Assembly (NCBI GenBank): GCA_910578505.1
Contig: CAJTPV010000017.1
Coordinates: 1 to 60,810, forward strand
DNA length: 60,810 nucleotides
From: an uncultured Oscillospiraceae bacterium
Lineage (GTDB): Bacteria; Bacillota; Clostridia; Oscillospirales; Oscillospiraceae
Reading direction: 5' to 3'
Shown here: piece after piece, positions 7,671-16,902 of the stretch
Numbering within the stretch: position 1 is the first letter of the stretch
Layout of the letters: each line of letters opens with the position of its first letter
The notes under the pieces: generated by a model
Told to the model about the DNA's origin: nothing
The model's database searches: none
The model's input: the letters and a program-made list of their open reading frames with translations, nothing else
Translations under genes and position numbers: made by a program

Positions 7671-9071
7671 TCAGCGCCGGTAGTGCCATCCATCTACATC
7701 GATATACTTGTACAGATTGATTTCATACCGGCCCTTCTTGCGGTAGGCCATTTCCAGCTCGGTGTCAAAGATGTAGTTCCTGCCGTCGAAGGCGATCTCC
7801 ACCCAGCTGTGGGGGGCGCGGTTGCTGCCCACGGTGCCGCTGAAGATCTGGGCGTCGTAGCCGATCCAGCGGGACAGGTACCAGAAGACGGAGGCGTAGC
7901 TGTAGCAGTTGCCGTAGCCGGTGGAGAGCATATCCAGGGCGTCGGTCTGCATGAAGTCCAGCACGCCGAAAGCGTAGGCCGGGCGGCGGCGGTAGGTGAA
8001 GTTGTCACGGGTGTAGAGATACAGGGCCCGCAGCTTCTGCTCCTGAGTCATGCCGTCGTTGGTGACGTTCATGACGATCCACCGCAGACGGTTGTCCAGG
8101 TCGCCGCTGCCGGAGGTAAAGTGCCCCTCGGCGTTAAAGGTCCAGCTGCCAACGGCGTCACTGCAGACCATGCCGCCCCGCTGGCTGTCAAAATAGTACA
8201 GCCAGCCGTCGATGAGGTGGAAGCCGTCGGGAATCTCGCAGGGCACGGCGGTGTGGCTGCTCCACCGCTCCGTCTCGCCGCTGCCGGTGTGCTCATGGGA
8301 CACGGACGCCTCCACCACGTCGTAATAGTACCAGCTGCCGGGGGCCACGTCCAGATAGAACACGGGGCGGGCGCTGTCGATATACGCCTTGTCCGGAGTG
8401 CGGCCAATGGCGCGGTTGACCAGGACCACGGCCTCCGCACGGGTGAGGGCGGCGTCCGGGCGGACGGTGCCGTCCTCAAAGCCGCTCAGCCACCCCCAGG
8501 CCCTGGCAGTGAGCAGATAGGCGGCGTCCGGGTGGTCCGGGGCCACGTCGGCAAACTGCTGGGCGTCGGCACGGGGGACAAAGAAGAAGGCCAGACAGCG
8601 GATAAACTCGCCTCGGGTCAGCTCCTCATCCGGCAGGAATTCCGTCTGGCCGGGCCGGATAACGCCCAGCGTTCCCAGGGTCAGCGCGGCCTGGGCGTAC
8701 CACGCGGTATCGGCCACGTCGGTATACGCGGCGGCGATCTCCACCGGCTGCTGGGGCAGGAGCCGGTAGATCATCTGCGCGGCCTCCGCCCGTGAGATGT
8801 TGCCGTCCGGACGGAACCGCCCGCTGCTGCCGGACATATAGGCGGTGTGCCGGTCCGACGCCAGCAGGGAGCCGGCCTGTTCCGGCGTATTCTCTCCGCC
8901 CTGCTCCTCCTGGCCGCTCTCGCCCTCCTGCTCCCCGGTCTCCTCCGGCTGGGACTGCCCGCTGTCCGTACCGGCGTCCGGCCCCTCCGGCGCGGTCGTA
9001 TCCGCCGCCAGGGCTGTGGAAGAGAGCAGCCACGCCAGTATGAGCGCCAGTGCCACAACACGTTTTTTCAT
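7671..9071 (-). CDS. Secreted SLH-domain transglutaminase-like protein
   Basis: The signal peptide is residues 1-23 (cleavage at ALA-AD). An acidic Gln/Glu/Gly-rich linker follows, then S-layer-homology repeats (FRPDGNISRAEAAQMIYRLL; FLPDEELTRGEFIRCLAFFF; VRPDAALTRAEAVVLVNRAI). The C-terminal third is a transglutaminase-like domain with the full Cys-His-Asp triad: GNCYSYASVF, APHSWVEIAF and YIFDTELEMA. SLH domains hold proteins to secondary cell-wall polymers. The enzyme part could cross-link or cleave wall peptides or proteins. The gene sits 19 bases behind the SGNH gene in the same operon. ATG follows a GGAGG site. Confidence 0.88.
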   Translation of the reverse strand: MKKRVVALALILAWLLSSTALAADTTAPEGPDAGTDSGQSQPEETGEQEGESGQEEQGGENTPEQAGSLLASDRHTAYMSGSSGRFRPDGNISRAEAAQMIYRLLPQQPVEIAAAYTDVADTAWYAQAALTLGTLGVIRPGQTEFLPDEELTRGEFIRCLAFFFVPRADAQQFADVAPDHPDAAYLLTARAWGWLSGFEDGTVRPDAALTRAEAVVLVNRAIGRTPDKAYIDSARPVFYLDVAPGSWYYYDVVEASVSHEHTGSGETERWSSHTAVPCEIPDGFHLIDGWLYYFDSQRGGMVCSDAVGSWTFNAEGHFTSGSGDLDNRLRWIVMNVTNDGMTQEQKLRALYLYTRDNFTYRRRPAYAFGVLDFMQTDALDMLSTGYGNCYSYASVFWYLSRWIGYDAQIFSGTVGSNRAPHSWVEIAFDGRNYIFDTELEMAYRKKGRYEINLYKYIDVDGWHYRR

Positions 9072-9089
9072 GATTTCATTTGACCTCCT

Positions 9090-10445
9090 TTAATTTGACG
9101 CGGATGCGGTCAGAGATACCGCCTCATCCCGCGCAGCAGACACAACAAACAGATCCTTCCGCTCCAGCGCCGTCTCAGGCACACAGACGGCAAAGCCGTC
9201 GTTCTCCAGCAAAAAGGCCTCCCAGCATGTATCGCCCGCAAAAAAATGCACAAGCGCGCAGTCATCCGGCTGCACCGGCAGCGTCCCTTTCACCAGCGTA
9301 TATCCCGGTATGGACTGGGCCGGCTCCGTTTCCAGCAGAACGGCGCCGGTCTCCCCGGCCTCCGCCCCCCGCGAGACGGCCCGCTCCGGCGACGGCATGA
9401 CAGGCGGGTGCTCGATCAGGTAATCCAGGTTTCTTTCCACCAGCTCAATCACCACAGCGTCCGCCTCCTGCTGCGCGGCAAGCGCCATTTTGTAGGGCAT
9501 GCTGCGGGAGAACAGGGCCCTCTGCCAGCTGTCCGCCATATACGGGTAGAGCAGGATGCCGAAGGAATCCCGGAACATGACCAGCGAGCCGGCAAAGCGG
9601 CCCCCGGAGGTCTGAATGGTCATATCGTTGGGGGTCCGGAAGGGGGCGTCGTAGGTAAAGGACAGGGTCCCGCCGTAGGTCTGGTCCGTTTCCCGCCAGG
9701 GCCCGGCGGGATGGAGCATGTCGTAAAGATCACTCAGGCGGCCCTCTTCCGGCACAAAGGTCTGCCCGAAATAAGACGTGGGGCGCTCCAGCGCCTGATG
9801 GATAGCGTCCGCCGCCAGGGCCGCGCCCTTGGAATTCCAATGGGAGTCCTGGGTAAAATACAGCGTCTCGTCCTGACTGCGGAACAGGGAGAACAGGTCC
9901 GCGTATGCCACGCGCTGGACCGCCAGCTGCTCCAAGAGCCGCTGGGCATCCCGGCGCTGGCCGGAAACAGTCAGCGCCGGCATATGCTCCGGATAGAGGG
10001 AGTTTTTGTTGGGCGCGATCGTAAAGAGGAACTGTGCGCCCTGCCCCGCGCAGAACTCCTGCATCAGCGCCAGATTCCGGGCGGCGCAGAAAATCTCCCG
10101 GTCTGTCATGGGATCCGCGCCGGTGTAATCGTTCAGCGTGTCGCCGAAATAGAGCCACCCGTCCTGTCCCAGCACCACGTTTTCCGCGATGGAGGTGCGC
10201 AGAACGTTCTGGTTCAGGGCGGACCAGGCGGACACCAGCCGCTGGCGGAGGAAGTAGTTGTCCTCCACGTAGCCCACCAGCTGGGGCAGGTACTCCGTGT
10301 TCACCTGCCCCTCGGCGCTGCGCAGAACAGGCGGCGGGGCCAGGACCTCATTCCCCCCGGCGTCCGCCTGCCCCGGCAGCAGCATCCCTAGGGAGGGGAC
10401 CAGGCACAGCAGGAGGATGACGGCAATAAACAGCTTTTCTTTCAT
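9090..10445 (-). CDS. AlgX/AlgJ-like SGNH acetyltransferase-associated protein
   Basis: This 451-residue protein has an N-terminal signal or anchor helix and the features of the AlgX/AlgJ (DHHW) branch of SGNH folds: NVVLGQDGWLYFGDTLNDYTG, IAPNKNSLYPEHMP, TQDSHWNSKGAALAA and VMFRDSFGILLYPY. In known systems the MBOAT partner moves acetyl groups across the membrane and the SGNH protein places them on a surface polysaccharide. The MBOAT gene lies immediately upstream (18-base gap), which supports that pairing. The acceptor polymer is not known from this window. Confidence 0.85.
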   Translation of the reverse strand: MKEKLFIAVILLLCLVPSLGMLLPGQADAGGNEVLAPPPVLRSAEGQVNTEYLPQLVGYVEDNYFLRQRLVSAWSALNQNVLRTSIAENVVLGQDGWLYFGDTLNDYTGADPMTDREIFCAARNLALMQEFCAGQGAQFLFTIAPNKNSLYPEHMPALTVSGQRRDAQRLLEQLAVQRVAYADLFSLFRSQDETLYFTQDSHWNSKGAALAADAIHQALERPTSYFGQTFVPEEGRLSDLYDMLHPAGPWRETDQTYGGTLSFTYDAPFRTPNDMTIQTSGGRFAGSLVMFRDSFGILLYPYMADSWQRALFSRSMPYKMALAAQQEADAVVIELVERNLDYLIEHPPVMPSPERAVSRGAEAGETGAVLLETEPAQSIPGYTLVKGTLPVQPDDCALVHFFAGDTCWEAFLLENDGFAVCVPETALERKDLFVVSAARDEAVSLTASASN

Positions 10446-10463
10446 ATTCCACCTCCCGCCATA

Positions 10464-11882
10464 TCAGAACTGCACGTAGATGAAGGGCTTAAAGCCGCTG
10501 CCCGCCGCCGCCAGCAGGCACAGCAGGAAGAGCGCGGCTGTTCCCGCGTAGGACGCCGCCGTTACCCGCGACCGGGCCTGCGGCGGCAGCTCCCCCGTCC
10601 GCCGGACCAGCCATGGTCCCGCTGGCAGGCAGGCCGCCGTGCCGGCCATCAGGGCGCACCACGCCGCCGGGCTGACCCGCTCCAGGGCCAGGGTGGAGGC
10701 CGGGGTGAGGGCAAAGCCGGTGAACATCGCGCGCAATACGGCGAAGGCCTCCGTCAGGCTCCCGGCCCGGAAGACCACAAAGCCCAGGCAGACCGCCAGC
10801 AGGGCGTAGATATGGGAGACCACCCGTCCGGGGGCGGTTTTCTGCCATCGTCTGCAGTTGATGACGCCCAGGCTCTCCAGGGCGGAGAGCAGGCCGTGCC
10901 ACGCGCCCCACAGCAGGAACGTCCAGCCTGCGCCGTGCCAGACGCCGCACAGGAGAAACACAGCGGCTTTGTTCAGCGCGGCCCGAGCCCGTCCCCTTCT
11001 GTTCCCGCCCAGGGGGATGTACAGGTAGTCCCGGAACCAGGACGACAGGGAGATGTGCCACCGCCGCCAGAAGTCCGTGACAGAGGCGGCGAGATAGGGA
11101 TAGTCAAAGTTTTCCGGCGTCTCAAAGCCGAACATGGCCGCCATGCCGATGGCCATATCGCTGTAGCCGGAAAAGTCGATGTACAGCTGCACCATGTAGG
11201 CGATCGCCCCCAGCCAGGCCATGCGGACATCCAGCGCCCCGCCCAAAGCGAAGGCGCTGTCCGCGACCGCGGCCACAGGCCCCGCGATCAGCAGCTTTTT
11301 CGCCATCCCCACGATGAACCGGCGCAGCCCTTTGGCGGCCTGTTCCGCGCTGGTATGCCGCCGCGCCAACTGGGGGGCGAACTGGTCAAAGCGGGTGATG
11401 GGGCCGGAGGTGATCTGGGGGAAGAAGGAGATATAGAGCAGCACGTCCGAAAACCGCCGCTTCTCCCCGCCTCCGGACCGGTAGGCGTCGATGGTGTACG
11501 CCATTGCCTTGAAGGTGAAAAAAGATATTCCCACCGGCAGCGGCAAGACGGCCCCGGACAGCTCCAGGGCCAGCGCGCCATTGAGAATACTGACGAGGAA
11601 GTTCAGATACTTGAAGCAGCCCAGCAGCCCCAGCTGCAGGGCCAACGCCAATACCAGCAGGGGCTTTCCGGTCCCCGCCCGGCCCATCAGGGCCCCCGCG
11701 CCGTAACTGACAGCGGCGGACAGCAGCAGGATCGGAATGCCCTGCCACTGCCCGAAGGCGTAAAAAATGAGGCTTGCCGCCAGCAGCAGGCCGTTTTTCC
11801 CCCTGCGCCCCGGCAGGACGGTGTGGAGCAGAAAAACCGGCGGAAAGAAAAAGAACAGAAAAATCGCGGCGTGCAGTGCCAA
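10464..11882 (-). CDS. MBOAT-family membrane O-acyltransferase (AlgI-like)
   Basis: A polytopic membrane protein of about 470 residues with the MBOAT core: VGISFFTFKAMAYTIDAYR, ITSGPITRFDQF, FSGYSDMAIGMAAMFGFE, NFDYPYLAASVTDFWRRWHISLS, then the catalytic-histidine region LLCGVWHGAGWTFLLWGAWHG. I prefer the TTG start at 11882, which follows GGGAGAGGG; an ATG at 11897 in frame has no ribosome site. It is the first gene of a five-gene operon with a consensus promoter about 36 bases upstream. By analogy with AlgI and PatA it passes acetyl groups to the next gene's SGNH partner outside the cell. Confidence 0.9.
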   Translation of the reverse strand: MALHAAIFLFFFFPPVFLLHTVLPGRRGKNGLLLAASLIFYAFGQWQGIPILLLSAAVSYGAGALMGRAGTGKPLLVLALALQLGLLGCFKYLNFLVSILNGALALELSGAVLPLPVGISFFTFKAMAYTIDAYRSGGGEKRRFSDVLLYISFFPQITSGPITRFDQFAPQLARRHTSAEQAAKGLRRFIVGMAKKLLIAGPVAAVADSAFALGGALDVRMAWLGAIAYMVQLYIDFSGYSDMAIGMAAMFGFETPENFDYPYLAASVTDFWRRWHISLSSWFRDYLYIPLGGNRRGRARAALNKAAVFLLCGVWHGAGWTFLLWGAWHGLLSALESLGVINCRRWQKTAPGRVVSHIYALLAVCLGFVVFRAGSLTEAFAVLRAMFTGFALTPASTLALERVSPAAWCALMAGTAACLPAGPWLVRRTGELPPQARSRVTAASYAGTAALFLLCLLAAAGSGFKPFIYVQF

Positions 11883-11917
11883 GCTACCCTCTCCCATACC
11901 ATATAATGTGCTTTTAG

Positions 11918-11946
11918 ATTATATACCCTCGCCGGGGAAAGGTCAA
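11918..11946 (-). promoter_or_regulatory. Promoter of the surface-modification operon
   Basis: TTGACC (11941-11946) and TATAAT (11918-11923) on the minus strand are separated by exactly 17 bases, a near-perfect sigma-A promoter. The predicted leader to the TTG start is about 30 bases. Confidence 0.8.
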
Positions 11947-12155
11947 GAGGCGGCGGGAATTTTGTCAAACTAACGAAAGCGGCGGCCTCTGTTCAAGAAA
12001 ATTTCACATATCACCTGGCCCCACCCAGGAAAAACGATGCAAAAATGATGCTGACATGTGTAAAATACTAGGATAGCTGGGAACCTTCCCCTGCCGCTCT
12101 GCGTCTATAGAACCAAGGGGGTACGAGGTACCTATATCAATGAGGAGGAAGATCC
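11947..12155 (+). other. Intergenic region before the solute-binding lipoprotein
   Basis: It contains a small inverted repeat (CCTGG/CCAGG near 12016-12031) and the GAGGAGG ribosome site at its end. I could not assign a convincing promoter for the downstream gene; a candidate -35 (CTGACA) at about 12051 has no good -10. Confidence 0.4.
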
Positions 12156-14612
12156 ATGAAAAAGAACGGAATACGGGCCGCCGCCCTGCTGCTGGCGGCG
12201 TGCATGGTCCTGTCCCTGGCCGCCTGCGGGAAAAAGGGGGGCGGCGACACCCAGCAGCTGAGCGGGATGGTCTACGTGCCCGAATTTGTGGACTGCGGCC
12301 TGGAGGACATCCGGTATGTGAACCAGGTCTGCTCGGACGGCAAATACATCTACTTCTCCGCCGACGTGCTGGGCGAGGAGGTGGAGGACTCCTGGACGGA
12401 CCCGGACACCGGCGAGACGGAGACGTATACATACTTTGAGAGCCGCACCGGCCTGTTCCGGGTGGACCTGGACAGCGGCGCGGCGGCGGAGATGGAGAAC
12501 TACGCCCTGCCCCAGCCAGACGGCGAGGAGAGCGAGACATACATCACTGGCATCCAGGCCGGCGAGGAGGGCACCCTCTGGGTCACAGAGCAGATGACCA
12601 AGTATGTGTATGACCTGCCGGCGGACTTCGACGAGGAGACCGATGAAAAGTGGGAGTACCAGACCGGCTATGAGGAGACGCTGGTCCGGCGGCATCTGGA
12701 CAGCACCGGTCAGGAGCTGGAGCGGGTGGACATCTCCGGCGCGGCGCTGCAGGAGAAGCTGGGCGTGGAGTACCTGGGCGGCACGGCCTTTGACAAAGCG
12801 GGCAACATATATGTGTCCCAGGAGAACAAGGTCATTGTGCTGGACAAGGACCTCAACAAGCTCTTTACGCTGGACATGCCCATGGAGGACATGTGGGGCA
12901 GCCTGCTCCAGATGGCCGACGGCACCATGGCCATGCAGGCCTCCTATGAGGACCGGGAGAACGAGACCTACGGCAACAAGCTGATGTTTATTGACACGGA
13001 CAACAAATCCTGGGGCGCGGAGTACGAGATGAGCAGCAGGGTCTACGAGTTCGTCCCCGGCGGCGGGGACTATCTGTGCTACTATCAGAACAACGACTCC
13101 ATCTACGGCCTGAAGGCCGGGGCCCAGGAGGGGGAAAAGCTCTTCTCTTGGATGAGCGCGGGCCTGGACCGCAGCAACATCAACGGCTTCACCGTCCTGG
13201 CCGACGGCCGGGTGGCGGCAGTCACCCAGGAGTGGACAGGGGAGCAGGACAGCCCGACGGTCAAGCTGGCGCTGCTGACCCCCACCGACGCCAGCACCCT
13301 GCCGGAGAAGACCACCCTGACGGTGGCCGCCATGTGGATGGGCTACAGCATGCGCAACAAAATCATCGCGTTCAACCAGAACAGCGACACCTGCCGCATC
13401 GAGGTGGTGGACTACAGCGAATACAACACCGGCGCGGACGAGAGCGCGGGACTGACCAAGCTGAACACGGAGATCGTGGCCGGGCACGTCCCGGACCTGC
13501 TCATCACCGACGAACTGCCCGTTGACCGCTACGCCGCCAGGGGCATTCTGGAGGACCTGTGGCCCTATATTGAGGCGGACACGGAGATCGGCGGACGGGA
13601 GGGCCTTATGGAGCACGTGCTGGATGTGGCCAGCATCGACGGCAAGCTCTGTCAGGTCTTCTCCACCTTCAGCATCCGCACCGTGGCGGGCCCGGCGGCC
13701 CTCACCGGCGACCGGATGAGCTGGACCCTCTCGGAGCTCCAGGCGGCCCTGGCCCAGATGCCCGAGGGCTGCACCATCTTCGGCCAGGACGACACCCGGG
13801 ACTGGATCCTCAGCCAGGTGCTGAGCATCAATATGAGCAATTTCGTGGACTGGGAGACGGGCAAGTGCTCCTTTGACAGCGACGGCTTCAAGGCGCTGCT
13901 GGAATTCTGCAGCAGCTTCCCGGAGGAGTTCGAGTGGACGGAGGACATGGAGTACCACAGCGACATGGAGCGCATCCGGAGCGGGGAGCAGATGCTCAGC
14001 CGCATCTATATGTCCGGCTTCACCTCGCCCCAGCTGTACGACCTGGCCTTCAACGGCGGCTCCGCCTTCATCGGCTACCCCAAGGAGGACGGCAGCGTGG
14101 GCAGCTGCTTCGCGCTGGACACCGGCGTGGCCATGTCCAGCTCCTGCAGGGACAAGGACGCGGCGTGGAGCTTCATCCGCCAGCTGCTGCTGCCCCAGGC
14201 CAGCGAGGACAACTATGACGAGGACACCCAGCAGTATTACTTCGGCGGCTACCCCGTCAACAGGTCCGACTTTGAGAAGATGCAGGAGGGCGCGATGAAG
14301 GTGGTCTACCAGACCGACGAGAACGGCGACCCGCTCCTGGACGAAGAGGGCCAGCCTCTGCGCATGCCCAAGGACGCCTGGTATATGGGCGAGGGCCAGC
14401 CGGATCTGTCGGTGTACGCCGCCACCCAGGAGGACGTGGACCGGACCATGGCCCTCTACAACGCCATCGACACCCTGTACGGCTACGATGAGAGCATCTA
14501 TCAGATCATTGAGGAGCAGATCGGCGCGTACTTCGCCGGGGACAAGAGCCTGGACGCCACCGCCAGCGAGATCCAGAACCGTGTGCAGCTGTACATGGGC
14601 GAGAATATGTGA
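12156..14612 (+). CDS. Large extracellular solute-binding lipoprotein with N-terminal propeller-like region
   Basis: This 818-residue product has a lipoprotein signal (VLSLAACGKK). Residues 40-390 are repetitive beta-strand blade-like segments (YVNQVCSDGKYIYFSA; YLGGTAFDKAGNIYVSQENK; GFTVLADGRVAAVTQEWTG). From about residue 390 there is a family 1 solute-binding fold: TLTVAAMWMGYSMRNKIIAF, KLNTEIVAGHVPDLLITDEL and, later, SFIRQLLLPQ. The family binds sugars or peptides for ABC import, but no permease is adjacent, so it may act as a sensor or share a transporter. GAGGAGG lies 7 bases before the ATG. A terminator follows the stop. Confidence 0.8.
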   Translation: MKKNGIRAAALLLAACMVLSLAACGKKGGGDTQQLSGMVYVPEFVDCGLEDIRYVNQVCSDGKYIYFSADVLGEEVEDSWTDPDTGETETYTYFESRTGLFRVDLDSGAAAEMENYALPQPDGEESETYITGIQAGEEGTLWVTEQMTKYVYDLPADFDEETDEKWEYQTGYEETLVRRHLDSTGQELERVDISGAALQEKLGVEYLGGTAFDKAGNIYVSQENKVIVLDKDLNKLFTLDMPMEDMWGSLLQMADGTMAMQASYEDRENETYGNKLMFIDTDNKSWGAEYEMSSRVYEFVPGGGDYLCYYQNNDSIYGLKAGAQEGEKLFSWMSAGLDRSNINGFTVLADGRVAAVTQEWTGEQDSPTVKLALLTPTDASTLPEKTTLTVAAMWMGYSMRNKIIAFNQNSDTCRIEVVDYSEYNTGADESAGLTKLNTEIVAGHVPDLLITDELPVDRYAARGILEDLWPYIEADTEIGGREGLMEHVLDVASIDGKLCQVFSTFSIRTVAGPAALTGDRMSWTLSELQAALAQMPEGCTIFGQDDTRDWILSQVLSINMSNFVDWETGKCSFDSDGFKALLEFCSSFPEEFEWTEDMEYHSDMERIRSGEQMLSRIYMSGFTSPQLYDLAFNGGSAFIGYPKEDGSVGSCFALDTGVAMSSSCRDKDAAWSFIRQLLLPQASEDNYDEDTQQYYFGGYPVNRSDFEKMQEGAMKVVYQTDENGDPLLDEEGQPLRMPKDAWYMGEGQPDLSVYAATQEDVDRTMALYNAIDTLYGYDESIYQIIEEQIGAYFAGDKSLDATASEIQNRVQLYMGENM

Positions 14613-14633
14613 TACGGCAAAAGGCAGACAAGA

Positions 14634-14666
14634 CGGCAGGGGGAATCGCCCCCTGCCGCCTGTTTT
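14634..14666. terminator. Terminator between convergent genes
   Basis: CGGCAGGGGG (14634-14643) pairs with CCCCCTGCCG (14649-14658). The plus strand then reads CCTGTTTTA. The minus strand also has T-rich sequence, so the structure may serve both the lipoprotein gene and the leftward glycosyltransferase. Confidence 0.75.
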
Positions 14667-15699
14667 ATGCCTGGCCGAACATCCTCCGCTCCAGAAATCT
14701 GCCGCTGAGCCCGCAGATGGCGCTCACCGCGGGATACCACCCCCGCCGGAAGCAGAACAGCAGTATCCGCCGGGCCGGCCGGCCCCAGGCCCGGCGATCC
14801 GCCAGGGCCTGCCGGTAGAGCGCATTCTCCCGGATGGCGCGGCAGGCCGCCCGCTTCTCCCGGTCAGTCCAGCCGCCCCGCGGATGAAAAATGCCCCAGA
14901 TGAGGGCGCTCGTCAGATTATCCAGGGCATAGGAATCATAGTATCGCCGCAGCGGCGCAAGCATCCGGCCCTTCTCCAGGGCGCTTTTCATCCGCTCCAG
15001 CAGCCGGGCGTGGTTGCGCGCCAGCTCCGGAGAAAAGCGGTGGGAGGCGGAATCGCCGCGGGTGCGGTAGAAGTAGACCGGATGGGGGCAATAGGCGCAG
15101 CTCTCCGCCCGCAGCAGATACTCCAGGTTGAACAGCCGGTCCTCCCCGTGAAAAATCTCCGTGTCAAAGCGCAGGCCGTACCGGCTGATGACGGACCGCT
15201 TATAGGCCTTTGCGCAGGGGGAGAGCAGGCTGGCGCGTCCCCCCGCCGCCAGAGGCCGGGGCACCAGCACGCGGCACAGCACCTCCGGCAGGCGCTCCCG
15301 GTCATAGACAATCGTCTCCGGCGCCGGGCCGCCTTGGAAAAGCGCCTCCTCGGTTTCGCTGAAATCGAACAGCAGCAGATCCTGCCCCCCCGCCTGGGCG
15401 GCCAGGCCCAGAAAGTCGGGGGAAATCACATCGTCCGCGTCCACAAATACCACCCACTCCCCGGCGCACTCCGCCAGCCCCCGGTTCCGGGCGGCGGATA
15501 CCCCCTGGTTTTCCTGGGTAAACAGCCTGACGCGGCTGTCCCGCCGGGCGTACTCCGCGCAGATTTCCGGGCTGCGGTCGGTGGAGCCGTCGTTGACCAG
15601 CAGCAGCTCGAAATCGGCGTGGGCGGAGCGCAGCACAGCGTCCAGACAGCAGGCCAGATAGGCCTCCGCGTTGTAGACGGGGATAATAACGGATATCAT
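14665..15699 (-). CDS. Family 2 glycosyltransferase
   Basis: This 344-residue product opens with the GT-A start MISVIIPVYNAEAYLACCLD. It has the nucleotide-binding VNDGSTDRSPEICAEYA, the QGVSAARNRGLAE helix and the metal-binding VDADD motif. These inverting enzymes add a sugar from a nucleotide donor to a cell-surface glycan or teichoic acid-like polymer. The sugar and acceptor cannot be read from sequence. It closely resembles the next gene upstream (15731-16786), with matching start, ENQGVSAARNRG and VDADD blocks, so the two are a tandem duplication. The C-terminal region of about 100 residues is basic and probably membrane-associated. Confidence 0.9.
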   Translation of the reverse strand: MISVIIPVYNAEAYLACCLDAVLRSAHADFELLLVNDGSTDRSPEICAEYARRDSRVRLFTQENQGVSAARNRGLAECAGEWVVFVDADDVISPDFLGLAAQAGGQDLLLFDFSETEEALFQGGPAPETIVYDRERLPEVLCRVLVPRPLAAGGRASLLSPCAKAYKRSVISRYGLRFDTEIFHGEDRLFNLEYLLRAESCAYCPHPVYFYRTRGDSASHRFSPELARNHARLLERMKSALEKGRMLAPLRRYYDSYALDNLTSALIWGIFHPRGGWTDREKRAACRAIRENALYRQALADRRAWGRPARRILLFCFRRGWYPAVSAICGLSGRFLERRMFGQA

Positions 15700-15730
15700 C
15701 GCGGGCCTTCCTTTCTCCGCCGGGCATCCC

Positions 15731-16786
15731 TCACCGGTACCAGCCGCTTTTGCGCATCTCCGCGAATTCCTGCGGGTTTTTCCGCCTCAGACGCATGCAG
15801 CTGTATCTCCCCAGGAGCCTGAGGGCGGGATACCACCCCATGCGAAAGAGAAAAATAACCAGGCGGCTGTCCGGCGGTCCGCCGCGATTGCGCCTCATCG
15901 TCTGCTGCAAAACCGGGTTATCGTGGATTTCACGGCACAGCTGCCGCCTCTCGCCCGCCGGCAGCGCGCATTGCGGGGAGAAGAGGAGGCGCAGGATGAG
16001 AAACGACATCGTCCGCAGCACGAACCCGTCGTAGTCCTCCTCCACCAGCGGGAAAATGCCGCCCTCTTCCAGCACGGACTTCATTTTTTCGATCCGCTCC
16101 CACCGCGCCCGCACGGATTCGGCGGAAACGAACCGGCGGGACGAGGAATCCCCGTGAATATGGTAGCGATACACCGGCACGGGCCTATACACGCAGCTGG
16201 CCGCCTTCAGCTGATACGCCATCGTAAAGACCAGGTCCTCGCCGTAGGACAGGGCCGGGGAGAAGCGGAGGCCGTACCGGTCGATGACGGACCGCCGAAA
16301 GGCCCGGGCGTTGGCGGAGGCCAGATTGACGTTTCCGTTTTCCACCAGCTGCCCGGACCGGAGCAGCTCCCGAAACAGGCAGATCATCTCGCCTTTCGAA
16401 TAGCGGAGCCTCCGCCGCGGGGGACTGCCGGCCCCCTCCGGCCCCGCGAAGTCAAAGAGCAGCAGGTCCGCGTCCTCCTCCGCAATCAGGCCCAGAAAGT
16501 CGGGGGAAATCTGGTCGTCCGCGTCCACAAACACGATCCACTCCCCGCTGCTGGCCTCGATTCCCCGGTTCCGGGCGGCGGACACCCCCTGGTTTTCCGC
16601 CTGAAAAATAACCTTGACACGCTCGTCCCTTTTCGTGTATGCTAAAGCCAGCTGCCGGCTGCCGTCCGTTGAGCCGTCATCCACCACGATGACCTCAAAA
16701 TCCCGGCAGGCCGACCCCAGCACTGAGTCCAGACAGCGGCCTAAGTACCGCTCTCCATTGTAGACCGGAATAATCACCGAAATCAT
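15731..16786 (-). CDS. Family 2 glycosyltransferase, tandem paralogue
   Basis: A 351-residue GT-A enzyme: MISVIIPVYNGERYLGRCLD, VVDDGSTDGSRQLALAY, ENQGVSAARNRGIEA and VDADDQISPDFLGL. The YRYHIHGDSSSRRF block also matches the neighbour (YFYRTRGDSASHRF). Both genes are read leftward, 31 bases apart, from a promoter at 16822-16850. The conserved C-terminal RMGWYPALR / RRGWYPAVS pairs suggest a common membrane-contact or partner-binding element. Acceptor unknown; probably a surface polysaccharide. Confidence 0.9.
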   Translation of the reverse strand: MISVIIPVYNGERYLGRCLDSVLGSACRDFEVIVVDDGSTDGSRQLALAYTKRDERVKVIFQAENQGVSAARNRGIEASSGEWIVFVDADDQISPDFLGLIAEEDADLLLFDFAGPEGAGSPPRRRLRYSKGEMICLFRELLRSGQLVENGNVNLASANARAFRRSVIDRYGLRFSPALSYGEDLVFTMAYQLKAASCVYRPVPVYRYHIHGDSSSRRFVSAESVRARWERIEKMKSVLEEGGIFPLVEEDYDGFVLRTMSFLILRLLFSPQCALPAGERRQLCREIHDNPVLQQTMRRNRGGPPDSRLVIFLFRMGWYPALRLLGRYSCMRLRRKNPQEFAEMRKSGWYR

Positions 16787-16821
16787 ACCGCACGCCGTCC
16801 TTTTCTCCTGTCATGGATTAT

Positions 16822-16850
16822 AGTATAGTATGGCGGCTGCAAAAAATCAA
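16822..16850 (-). promoter_or_regulatory. Promoter of the glycosyltransferase pair
   Basis: On the minus strand TTGATT (16845-16850) and TATACT (16822-16827) are spaced 17 bases, about 36 bases upstream of the start at 16786. It overlaps the extended start (16813) of the divergent gene, one reason for using the later start there. Confidence 0.6.
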
Positions 16851-16902
16851 TCCTTTTCCATATCTGCGGGAAACGATCCCGCCTGAGAGGAGCGAGCCGG
16901 AA

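Noticed and set aside
12132..13958. A 608-codon minus-strand frame opposite the solute-binding lipoprotein
   Set aside because: Shadow frame; the plus strand has the lipobox and family motifs.
16813..16902. Earlier start for the divergent glycosyltransferase
   Set aside because: No ribosome site and it overlaps a good opposite-strand promoter; the GT-A fold begins at 16903.
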